NCBI GenBank assembly: GCA_022782405.1
Contig: JALFNK010000008.1
Location: 124,001 to 188,000 of the forward strand
Source of the DNA: Alistipes sp.
GTDB lineage: Bacteria; Bacteroidota; Bacteroidia; Bacteroidales; Rikenellaceae
DNA length: 64,000 bases
Reading direction: 5' to 3'
Shown here: positions 43,795-52,038 of the stretch, in pieces
Position numbering within the stretch: position 1 is the first letter of the stretch
Layout: every line of letters starts with the position of its first letter
Notes under the pieces: generated by a model
Database searches by the model: none
What the model was told of the DNA's origin: nothing
Seen by the model: the letters and a program-made list of their open reading frames with translations, nothing else
Position numbers and translations under genes: made by a program

Positions 43795-45222
43795 ATGAAA
43801 AAACTGCTGCTTGCCCTGTTGTTCATCTTCGGCTGGCTCGGCGTTCGGGCCGCCGGCGGCGAGACGGTCCGCGGCCGCGTCCTCTGCGACGGCCGCGGCG
43901 TCGAAGGGGTTTGGGTATCCGACGGCGTCGGATTCGCCCGGACCGACAAAAAGGGCGTCTACACGCTCCCGACCGACGCCGACAGCCGCTTTGTCTTCGT
44001 CTGCGTCCCCGCAGGCTACGACGCACCCGTCGAAGGGGGTGTCGTCCGTTTCCACCACCCGTTGCCGGCCGGTGATGCCGCGTGCGACTTCACGCTGCTC
44101 CGCCGCAAGGGCGACGACCGGCGCTATAACCTGGCGGTCATCGCCGATCCGCAGATCTGGTTCCGCAAGGAGTTCCCGCAGTTCGAGGCCTCGATGGAGG
44201 ACCTCGCCGGGACGGTCCGCAGCCTCGGCGTCCCCGTCCAGGGGCTCTGCTGCGGCGACATCACGGCCGTGGACCACTCCTTCTACGGCTCCTACAACGA
44301 AATCGTCGCCCGCACGGGCATCCCCTTCCGCTACGTCATGGGCAACCACGACATGACCCTCTACGGGCGTTCGCACGAGAGCTCCTTCACGAAGTTCGAG
44401 GCCACCTACGGCCCCTGCTACTACTCCTTCGACATCGGCCGCATCCACTATGTGATGCTCAACGACAACTTTTACATCGGCCGCGACTACTTCTATATCG
44501 GCTACCTCGACGAACGGCAGCTGCGCTGGCTCGAACGCGACCTGGAGCACGTCGAGCCGGGCCGCACGGTCGTCGTCTGCCTGCACATCCCCACCTCGTG
44601 CGAGAAGCGCGACCGGGATCAGTTCTCCTATGCGGGCATCAGCGAGACGATGACCAACCATCCGGCGCTCTACAAGCTGCTCGAACCCTACAACGTCCAC
44701 ATCCTTTCGGGCCACACCCATACGACCTCCAACCAGCAGATCACCCCGCACCTCTACGAGCACGTCATCCCGGCGTTGAGCGGTGCCTGGTGGCAGGGTC
44801 CGCTCTGCACCGACGGCACGCCGGCCGGATACGCACTCTTCGAGATCGAGGGCGACAGCATCCGCTGGCACTACCGTTCGACGGGCCGGCCGGCCGACTA
44901 CCAGATCCGCCTCTACGACGGACGCCAGATCCCGCAGTTCGCCGGCTACGCCGTGGCCAATATCTGGGCCAGCGATCCTTCGTGGCGTGTCGAGTTCTTC
45001 ATCGACGGCGTGAAGTGCGGCGAAGCGGAGCGTTTCAAGACCCTCGATCCCGACGCCCAAAGGCTCTACGGCAACAAGGAGGCGCTGGAGCACAAATGGA
45101 TCTCGGCAACCCCTGCGGATCACTTCTACCGCGTGCCGCTGCCCGACGGCGCCCGCCGCATCGAGGTGGTGGCCACCGACCGCTTCGGACAGACGAGCCG
45201 AGCGGCAATCGACACCGAATAA
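43795..45222 (+). CDS. Periplasmic calcineurin-like phosphoesterase (MetallophosN-core-C)
   Basis: 475 aa. A type I signal peptide (LGVRAAGG, about residue 21) is followed by a beta-sandwich N-domain (about 25-105, GRVLCDGRGVEGVWVSDG), a metallophosphatase core with the full metal set IADPQIW, CCGDITAVD, VMGNHDM, CLHIP and LSGHTHT, and a C-terminal beta domain. Such three-domain proteins are common in Bacteroidota, with unknown substrates. The start at 43795 gives the signal peptide; the same frame is open far upstream only because of GC bias. It lies between the DUF5009-like gene and GHL10-like copy 3. Confidence 0.85.
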   Translation: MKKLLLALLFIFGWLGVRAAGGETVRGRVLCDGRGVEGVWVSDGVGFARTDKKGVYTLPTDADSRFVFVCVPAGYDAPVEGGVVRFHHPLPAGDAACDFTLLRRKGDDRRYNLAVIADPQIWFRKEFPQFEASMEDLAGTVRSLGVPVQGLCCGDITAVDHSFYGSYNEIVARTGIPFRYVMGNHDMTLYGRSHESSFTKFEATYGPCYYSFDIGRIHYVMLNDNFYIGRDYFYIGYLDERQLRWLERDLEHVEPGRTVVVCLHIPTSCEKRDRDQFSYAGISETMTNHPALYKLLEPYNVHILSGHTHTTSNQQITPHLYEHVIPALSGAWWQGPLCTDGTPAGYALFEIEGDSIRWHYRSTGRPADYQIRLYDGRQIPQFAGYAVANIWASDPSWRVEFFIDGVKCGEAERFKTLDPDAQRLYGNKEALEHKWISATPADHFYRVPLPDGARRIEVVATDRFGQTSRAAIDTE

Positions 45223-45255
45223 ACCCTTCAAGACCCGGAAACATATCAGAAAAAC

Positions 45256-46572
45256 ATGAAAAGAGAACTGTTTGCAGCCCTGATGCTGCTTGCCGCGGCT
45301 GCCGGCTCCGGATGCCAGGAGCCCGCCGCGCCCGTGAAACCCAAACTCATGTGGCTCGACTGCTCGGCCAACTGGGAGCGCTTCAGCTACCCCGATTCGA
45401 TCCGCTACTATGTGGACAAGTGCCGCGAGGCGGGCATGACGGCCCTCGTACTCGACATCAAGGGCACCTCGAGCGAAGTGGTCTACCCGAGCGAGTTCGC
45501 CCCGCAGCTCAAGGAGTGGAAGGGTATCGTACGCCCCGACTTCGACTTCATCGGCACCTTCACCGAGGCGGCACACAAGGCCGGCATGGAGATCTACGGA
45601 GCGTTCAACACCTTCGCCGAGGGACACGGGATCTTCCGCCGCGGACTCATCTATGACGGGCATCCCGAATGGCAGGCCATCAACTACCTGCCGGGCAAGG
45701 GGCTCACCCCGCAGCTGGATATTCCCGGCAAGACGGTGCTCTTCACCAATCCGGCGCTGCCCGAGGTGCAGGAGCATGCGATCGCCCTCTTCAGGGAGGT
45801 GGCCTCCAAATACGATCTAGACGGCATCATCCTCGACCGCGCACGCTACGACAACATCATGTCCGATTTTTCGGACTTTTCGCGCAAGGCCTTCGAGGCC
45901 TATATCGGACAGAAGCTCGAGCGCTTCCCCGAGGATATCTACACCTGGGAGGAGGACGGCGACGGCGGTTGGAAACGCACCGACGGCCCGTACTTCAGGA
46001 AGTGGATCGAGTGGCGCGCCTCCGTAATCTACGACTTCTTCCGCCGCACGCGCGAGGAGCTGCGCAAGGTCGATCCCGAGCTGAAGTTCGGTGCCTATAC
46101 CGGGGCCTGGTACCCCTCCTATTATGAGGTGGGCGTGAACTGGGCCAGCCAAACCTACGACCCCTCGCAGGATTTCGACTGGGCGACACCCGAGTACCGG
46201 AACTACGGTTACGCCGAACTGCTCGATCTCTACACCAACGGCAACTACTACTGGAACGTTACGCTCGACGAATACCGCCGCAGCAACGGCCTGCACCGCA
46301 ACGAGACCGACAGCGAGGTTTCGACGGGCGAGCACCTCTGCGTCGAGGGCGGCTGCCGCTACTCGCGCCGGCTGTTGGGCGGACACCCCTTCTACGGAGG
46401 CATGTACGTCGAGGACTACAAGCGCGACACCACGCAGTTCAAGCGCGCCGTGGAGATGAACCTCCGCGAGTCGGACGGCCTGATGGTCTTCGACATCGTG
46501 CACATCATCCAGCGCGACTGGTGGGGTCCCCTCGGGCGGGCCATCGCCGCCGCGGAAGCCGACCGGCAGTAA
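45256..46572 (+). CDS. GHL10-like glycoside hydrolase lipoprotein, copy 3 of 3
   Basis: 438 aa. The lipobox GSGC (Cys20) is followed by QEPAAP. Core motifs parallel copy 1 closely: PDSIRYYVDKCREAGMT, LDIKGTSSEVVYPSEF, GIILDRARYDNIMSDFSDFS, WIEWRASVIYDF, GAYTGAWYPSYYEVGVNWAS, DWATPEYRNYGYAELLD and GLMVFDIVHIIQRDWW. The shared PDSIRYY and FPEDI segments show that copies 1 and 3 are sister paralogues. It is the last gene of the PUL, directly followed by a strong terminator. Substrate unknown. Confidence 0.8.
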   Translation: MKRELFAALMLLAAAAGSGCQEPAAPVKPKLMWLDCSANWERFSYPDSIRYYVDKCREAGMTALVLDIKGTSSEVVYPSEFAPQLKEWKGIVRPDFDFIGTFTEAAHKAGMEIYGAFNTFAEGHGIFRRGLIYDGHPEWQAINYLPGKGLTPQLDIPGKTVLFTNPALPEVQEHAIALFREVASKYDLDGIILDRARYDNIMSDFSDFSRKAFEAYIGQKLERFPEDIYTWEEDGDGGWKRTDGPYFRKWIEWRASVIYDFFRRTREELRKVDPELKFGAYTGAWYPSYYEVGVNWASQTYDPSQDFDWATPEYRNYGYAELLDLYTNGNYYWNVTLDEYRRSNGLHRNETDSEVSTGEHLCVEGGCRYSRRLLGGHPFYGGMYVEDYKRDTTQFKRAVEMNLRESDGLMVFDIVHIIQRDWWGPLGRAIAAAEADRQ

Positions 46573-46595
46573 TACGTTCTTCCAACAACGTCCGA

Positions 46596-46626
46596 AGATG
46601 CACCACATTTGGTGCATCTTTTTTTT
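46596..46626 (+). terminator. Strong terminator ending the PUL
   Basis: AGATGCACCA-CATT-TGGTGCATCT followed by a run of T's. The 10-bp stem is perfect. Confidence 0.92.
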
Positions 46627-46643
46627 AGGTTTCAAGGAAACCT
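46627..46643. repeat. Perfect inverted repeat at the left edge of the efflux module
   Basis: AGGTTTC-AAG-GAAACCT, a 7-bp stem immediately after the PUL terminator. It could extend the terminator structure or be a protein-binding site. Confidence 0.5.
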
Positions 46644-46735
46644 GTGCAGAGATCTGCTCCCACGCCGACATTTTAAGGTCACTTTCGGAAAGTTCAGCGC
46701 AAAAATGAGACACTTCAATCGTTTCTAGATCCAAT

Positions 46736-46754
46736 ACGCTATTCGACACGCTAT
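46736..46754 (+). promoter_or_regulatory. Direct repeat ACGCTAT x2 upstream of the efflux gene
   Basis: ACGCTAT at 46736-46742 and 46748-46754, 12 bp start to start, 32 bp before the efflux ATG. The second copy runs into TATCTTCG (46752-46759), one base off the -7 consensus. The spacing suits a dimeric regulator such as LytTR. Confidence 0.35.
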
Positions 46755-46785
46755 CTTCGCTTTCCAAAATAAACTTTTCAACACC

Positions 46786-49700
46786 ATGTTTCAGGCCATA
46801 GTTCGTTTTGCAGTTACAAAAAAACTGTTCATCGGCATAACTACGCTGTTTTTACTCGCAAGCGGTATATATTCGATGCTCACACTCCCGGTAGACGCTG
46901 TTCCAGACATCACCAATAACCAAGTTCAAATAGTAACGGTCTCTCCGACGCTGGCCCCTCAGGAGGTCGAGCAGCTCATCACATTTCCTATTGAGATCGC
47001 CATGAGCAACATTATGAATGTTGTAGAAATCCGTTCCGTATCACGCTTCGGACTGTCTGTCGTCACTGTCGTTTTCAAGGAGAGTGTTCCAATACTCGAC
47101 GCACGTCAACTGATAAACGAACAGATACAAACAGTTGCAGGAGAGATCCCCCCAGAGCTGGGAACTCCCGAGATGATGCCCATCACAACAGGTCTGGGCG
47201 AAATCTACCAATACACGCTTGAAGTTGCCCCCGGATATGAAAAGCGCTATGATCCGATGGAACTGCGAACAATCCAAGACTGGATCGTAAAGCGCCAGCT
47301 CTCGGGAATCCCGGGCATCGTCGAAATCAACAGCTTCGGAGGCTATCTCAAACAATATGAGGTCGCCGTTGATCCCGATGCGCTGTACTCTCTTAACATT
47401 ACGATCGGAGATGTGTTCGAAGCATTGAGCCGCAACAACCAGAACACCGGCGGCAGCTACATCGAAAAAGTTAATCGAGCCTATTATATCCGGTCCGAAG
47501 GTATGATTTCATCACTTGACGATATTGGGAATATTGTTGTAGCTAATCGTGGAGGAATCCCTATTCATATCAGCGACGTGGGAAGTGTGAAATTCGGATC
47601 AGCCAAACGCTTCGGAGCCATGACGCGTGACGGCAAAGGTGAATGCGTGGGTGGAATCGCTATGATGCTCAAAGGGGCCAATGCCAACGTGGTCACCAAG
47701 GAACTGAAAGCCCGTGTCGAAAAGATCCAGAAGATGTTGCCGGAAGGGGTGTCAATCAGTCCGTACTTAAACCGTTCAGAACTGGTCAGCCGCAATATCT
47801 CCACCGTTATACGCAATTTAGTAGAGGGAGCGATCATCGTATTTCTTGTACTGATCATTTTCCTGGGTAATATCCGCGCCGGGTTAATAGTAGCCTCTGT
47901 CATTCCCCTAGCCATGCTCTTCGCATTCATCCTCATGCGCATATTTGGTGTATCTGCCAACCTGATGAGTCTCGGAGCTATAGACTTTGGCATCGTCGTT
48001 GACGGCTCTATTGTCATTGTTGAGGGGATTCTCGCACACCTGTACAGCCGCTCAAGTTATGGCTTGACCCTCTCACGCGAAGAGATGAATACACGGATCA
48101 TTGCAGGCGCTGGAAACGTAGTGCGATCTGCCACATTTGCAGTCATCATCATCTTGATTGTCTTCTTCCCGATTCTGACACTAACAGGAATCGAAGGCAA
48201 ATACTTTACACCCATGGCCAAGACCCTCGTATTCTGTATCATCGGAGCTCTTATTCTCTCCTTGACCTATGTTCCGATGATGTCTTCGCTCTTTCTTAAC
48301 CACCATATAAGTGCCAAGCCAACATTCGCAGACCGATTCTTCGAACACTTAAACCGAATATACCAGAAAGGGCTGACTCTTTGCCTGAAATTCAGCTGGG
48401 CGACAGTAGGAGTTGCCGTCGCGGCATTCATCGGCAGCCTAATGCTCTTTACGCGACTGGGTGCAGAGTTTATCCCCACGCTTGACGAAGGCGATTTTGC
48501 AATGCAGATGACCCTTCCAGCTGGAAGTTCATTGTCTCAAAGCATTGCAATCTCAGAGAAAGCCGAAAAAATATTGATGAATAACTTCCCAGAAATCCGT
48601 CATGTAGTGGCAAAAATCGGAACCGCAGAGGTTCCGACAGACCCCATGGCAGTAGAGGATGCCGATATCATGATTGTCATGAAGCCCTTCAAAGAGTGGA
48701 CGAGCGCCTTGTCGCGTGCTGAAATGGTTGAGAAGATGAAAGCATCTCTCGATACCATTTCTGGGGCAGAGTTTAACTTCAGCCAGCCTATACAGTTGCG
48801 GTTCAATGAGCTGATGACCGGCGCCAAGGCTGATATTGCCATCAAACTCTACGGCGAAGATATGGCTGAGTTATATACCAAGGCCCGGGAAGCTGCAAAA
48901 TATGTCGAACAGGTACCTGGAGCTGCCGATGTTTTGGTTGAGCAGGCCATGGGTTTACCGCAACTTGTAGTGAATTACAACCGATCGAAAATTGCTCGAT
49001 ATGGCATAAACATCGAAGAACTAAACAGCATCATTCGATCCGCCTATGCCGGCGAGACCGCAGGAACGGTCTTCGAAAATGAACGCCGTTTTGATCTGGT
49101 CGTACGCCTTGACCAACAAAAAGTTGCCGATCTGAATCTTGACAAACTGTTTATCCGCACGGCTGAAGGAATACAGATTCCTGTCAGCGAGGTCGCTACC
49201 ATCGATTTGGTAAACGGTCCTCTGCAAATCAATCGTGATGCGACTAAAAGGCGCGTAGTAATCGGCGTGAATGTCCGGGATGCCGATATACAACAAGTAG
49301 TATCGGATATCCGACGTACGCTAGAGCAGAATATCACCCTCAAATCGGGCTACTACTTTGAATATGGAGGACAGTTTGAAAACCTGCAAAATGCAATAAA
49401 AACATTACTTGTTGTGATTCCAGTTGCCCTGTTGCTGATCCTGCTGTTGCTCTTTTTTGCATTCAAAAGCATAACATACACATTGGTAGTCTTTTCAACC
49501 GTACCATTATCCCTGATTGGAGGTGTGCTGGCATTATGGTTACGAGGACTTCCGTTCAGTATCTCTGCCGGAGTAGGTTTTATCGCTTTGTTTGGTGTTG
49601 CTGTACTTAATGGTATTCTTATGATCAATCATTTCAATGCTTTGCGCGATACGTCACTTTATCATCTGTCAACGCGCCGCATTATCATGCGCGGTGCATC

Positions 49701-51096
49701 ACACCTGCTGCGCCCCGTATTTCTCACGGGATTGGTTGCATCACTGGGTTTCGTGCCAATGGCCATTGCCTCTACGGCCGGAGCGGAGGTGCAGCGGCCA
49801 TTAGCCACGGTTGTCATCGGAGGCCTCATCGTTTCAACACTGCTCACCCTATTCGTAGTTCCCGTGTTCTACCAAATCGTGGCATCGGCCGTTCTCCTGA
49901 CACGTCAGGCGGTAATCCGCAGACTCTTTCCGTTCCTGCTTCCGGCATTGATGCTGCTAATCCCCACGAATAGCCAAGCACAGCAACCCATGACGCTCAA
50001 CGAAGCGATTGCTCTGGCCATCGACAATCATCCCCGAATCAAGACCGCCGAAGCCTCTGTGGAGCGGACCAAGGCCATGCGCGGAGAGTCGTGGGAACTA
50101 GCCCCCACAACGATTGACTACTCCTTCGGACAACTCAACGGTACGCAGCGCAACGACCGAGCGATCAGCATCACGCAATCCTTCGGATCGTTACTAACCC
50201 CCTTCTACAAGAATGCGTTAGTCAAACGACAGACCGAGACCGGGATCCTCTATGAAGAACTCATCCGGCGTGAGATCATAGCAGAGGTCAAACGTGCATG
50301 GTCCTACTATCTCTATACCCAGGAACTTTGTGATATTTATGCTGACCAGAACGACCTGGCATCGGAACTTGCACGAACGAGTAAAATCCGCTATGAACAG
50401 GGTGACATCACCCAATTGGAGCGAAGTATGACAATCACAATGGCTAACGAGATGCGTAATAAACTTTTCCAAGCGCAAGAGGAGCACAAAATTGCCTCTG
50501 CTCGTTTACAGTGGGCATGTTATGCCGATACCCCGATCATGCCGGCGGATACCACTCTAGTCCGTTTCGACCTGCCAAACGAGGTCACGGCAGAGCTCCA
50601 CCAGAACTATTTCAACTCACAGGTCAGAGCAGCAGATGCCCTCACTAAAGTGGAGAAAAGCCGCTTCTTTCCGGAGTTATCCCTCGGGTACCAGCGACAG
50701 AACATTCTTCCTGACAAAGGCTTGAACGCTTATGTCGTCGGCGCCTCGTTCCCAATCTTCTTCAACACGCAACGCAGTCGAATCCGCCAAGCCAAGATGG
50801 ATGCTTACATAGCTCGCAACAATGCTGAAATCAACATGCGAACATTGAATAATCGTATGACGGAGTTACAGGCAAATCTTCGTCAATATAGCGAGAGGTT
50901 ATGTTATTATGTCAGTGCTGCGCTCCCAGAGGCCAAGGAGCTGATACGCGCGGCAAGACTCCAACTGACCCACAACGAAACGAGCGTCGCAGAGTACATT
51001 ATGAGCATGAACACGGCACTGGAAATCCGTCGCGCGTATGTTGAAACACTAAACCAATACAACATTACGGTCCTTGAATACGAACTATACAGATAA
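46786..51096 (+). CDS. CzcA-type heavy-metal RND pump fused to a TolC-like outer membrane factor
   Basis: 1436 aa. Residues 1-1044 form a complete HME-family RND transporter: N-terminal helix, tandem porter domains, 12 membrane helices, and the TM4 signature AIDFGIVVDGSIVIVEG resembling the CzcA subgroup. Residues from about 1068 form an OEP/TolC-type factor (TLNEAIALAIDNHPRIKTAEA, then long helices, and LSLGYQRQ). The junction RRLFPFLLPALMLLIPT...AQQ (1045-1067) looks like a signal peptide with a signal peptidase I site after Ala1065. The metal is unknown; CzcA-type pumps export Zn/Co/Cd or Ni. It is followed by the adaptor gene after 18 bp. Confidence 0.9.
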   Translation: MFQAIVRFAVTKKLFIGITTLFLLASGIYSMLTLPVDAVPDITNNQVQIVTVSPTLAPQEVEQLITFPIEIAMSNIMNVVEIRSVSRFGLSVVTVVFKESVPILDARQLINEQIQTVAGEIPPELGTPEMMPITTGLGEIYQYTLEVAPGYEKRYDPMELRTIQDWIVKRQLSGIPGIVEINSFGGYLKQYEVAVDPDALYSLNITIGDVFEALSRNNQNTGGSYIEKVNRAYYIRSEGMISSLDDIGNIVVANRGGIPIHISDVGSVKFGSAKRFGAMTRDGKGECVGGIAMMLKGANANVVTKELKARVEKIQKMLPEGVSISPYLNRSELVSRNISTVIRNLVEGAIIVFLVLIIFLGNIRAGLIVASVIPLAMLFAFILMRIFGVSANLMSLGAIDFGIVVDGSIVIVEGILAHLYSRSSYGLTLSREEMNTRIIAGAGNVVRSATFAVIIILIVFFPILTLTGIEGKYFTPMAKTLVFCIIGALILSLTYVPMMSSLFLNHHISAKPTFADRFFEHLNRIYQKGLTLCLKFSWATVGVAVAAFIGSLMLFTRLGAEFIPTLDEGDFAMQMTLPAGSSLSQSIAISEKAEKILMNNFPEIRHVVAKIGTAEVPTDPMAVEDADIMIVMKPFKEWTSALSRAEMVEKMKASLDTISGAEFNFSQPIQLRFNELMTGAKADIAIKLYGEDMAELYTKAREAAKYVEQVPGAADVLVEQAMGLPQLVVNYNRSKIARYGINIEELNSIIRSAYAGETAGTVFENERRFDLVVRLDQQKVADLNLDKLFIRTAEGIQIPVSEVATIDLVNGPLQINRDATKRRVVIGVNVRDADIQQVVSDIRRTLEQNITLKSGYYFEYGGQFENLQNAIKTLLVVIPVALLLILLLLFFAFKSITYTLVVFSTVPLSLIGGVLALWLRGLPFSISAGVGFIALFGVAVLNGILMINHFNALRDTSLYHLSTRRIIMRGASHLLRPVFLTGLVASLGFVPMAIASTAGAEVQRPLATVVIGGLIVSTLLTLFVVPVFYQIVASAVLLTRQAVIRRLFPFLLPALMLLIPTNSQAQQPMTLNEAIALAIDNHPRIKTAEASVERTKAMRGESWELAPTTIDYSFGQLNGTQRNDRAISITQSFGSLLTPFYKNALVKRQTETGILYEELIRREIIAEVKRAWSYYLYTQELCDIYADQNDLASELARTSKIRYEQGDITQLERSMTITMANEMRNKLFQAQEEHKIASARLQWACYADTPIMPADTTLVRFDLPNEVTAELHQNYFNSQVRAADALTKVEKSRFFPELSLGYQRQNILPDKGLNAYVVGASFPIFFNTQRSRIRQAKMDAYIARNNAEINMRTLNNRMTELQANLRQYSERLCYYVSAALPEAKELIRAARLQLTHNETSVAEYIMSMNTALEIRRAYVETLNQYNITVLEYELYR

Positions 51097-51114
51097 CCGA
51101 TAAATATTTTTGTC

Positions 51115-52023
51115 ATGAAAAAAATACTTATTCCGTGCATTGCTTTTTTAGGTGCTTGTTCTAACCAGAATACGGTGCCAGCATCGATCCCATCAGCTAA
51201 TGTTATAGTAGAGCGAGCAGATACTAGCAAGAAAACCTCCGTTGATACACCGGCCTCGAATGTTGATGTGACATCAGGCGCAACAGCCGTTCCCAACCGT
51301 ACCTCCTTTAATGGTATTCTTGTTACAACCCCTCAAAATCATGCCACTGTAACCTTAACCCTAGGAGGTTCCATTCGTAACACATCACTGTTGCCGGGCA
51401 CCTATGTAAAACAGGGAGATGTTTTGGCAACTCTTGAGAATCCTGAATTTATAACTCTGCAGCAGACTTATTTGGACACTCATGCTCAGCATGAGTATTT
51501 GCGGGCCGAATACTGCCGTCAACAAACTCTCGCTCAAGAAGAGGCCTCGTCACAAAAACGGTTTCAACAAAGCAAGGCAGAGTACTTATCGATGCGTAGC
51601 CGCATGGATGCGGCAGCAGCCCAACTCTCTCTGCTGGGAATTGACACGACACATCTGCTGAACAAAGGTATCGCACCGTATCTTGATATTAAGGCTCCGA
51701 TCAGCGGTTACGTCGCCGACGTGAAGATGAATATTGGGAAGCATTTCAGTGCAGGAGACCCTTTCTGCGAAATTGTGAATAAAAATGATCTGATGCTATG
51801 TCTGACAGCATATGAGAAGGACTTGATTCACCTGAATGTAGATGACCGCGTCGAATTCTCCGTCAACGGACTAAACGGGCAACTTTTTCATGGAGCAATC
51901 TCAATGATAGGCCAACAAGTTAACAGCGAAAACCGCTCCATCGAGGTCTATGTCCGCATCACGGAACAGAATCCGCAGTTCCGTCCTGGAATGTATGCGA
52001 CAGCACAAGTGTTCCGCAAATAA
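51115..52023 (+). CDS. RND efflux periplasmic adaptor (CzcB/CusB-like), short form
   Basis: 302 aa lipoprotein (lipobox FLGAC, Cys15). The biotinyl/lipoyl-like half motifs (LLPGTYVKQGDVLATLENPEF and APISGYVADVKMNIGKHFSAG) flank an alpha-helical hairpin (about 115-185, TYLDTHAQHEYLRAEYCRQQ), followed by a beta-barrel domain that closes at RPGMYATAQVF. The membrane-proximal domain of longer adaptors appears absent. A Ser/Thr-rich linker of about 50 aa follows the lipidated Cys. It completes a tripartite pump with the fused pump/outer-membrane factor encoded upstream. Confidence 0.88.
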   Translation: MKKILIPCIAFLGACSNQNTVPASIPSANVIVERADTSKKTSVDTPASNVDVTSGATAVPNRTSFNGILVTTPQNHATVTLTLGGSIRNTSLLPGTYVKQGDVLATLENPEFITLQQTYLDTHAQHEYLRAEYCRQQTLAQEEASSQKRFQQSKAEYLSMRSRMDAAAAQLSLLGIDTTHLLNKGIAPYLDIKAPISGYVADVKMNIGKHFSAGDPFCEIVNKNDLMLCLTAYEKDLIHLNVDDRVEFSVNGLNGQLFHGAISMIGQQVNSENRSIEVYVRITEQNPQFRPGMYATAQVFRK

Positions 52024-52038
52024 TGTTATTTTTGCAGC

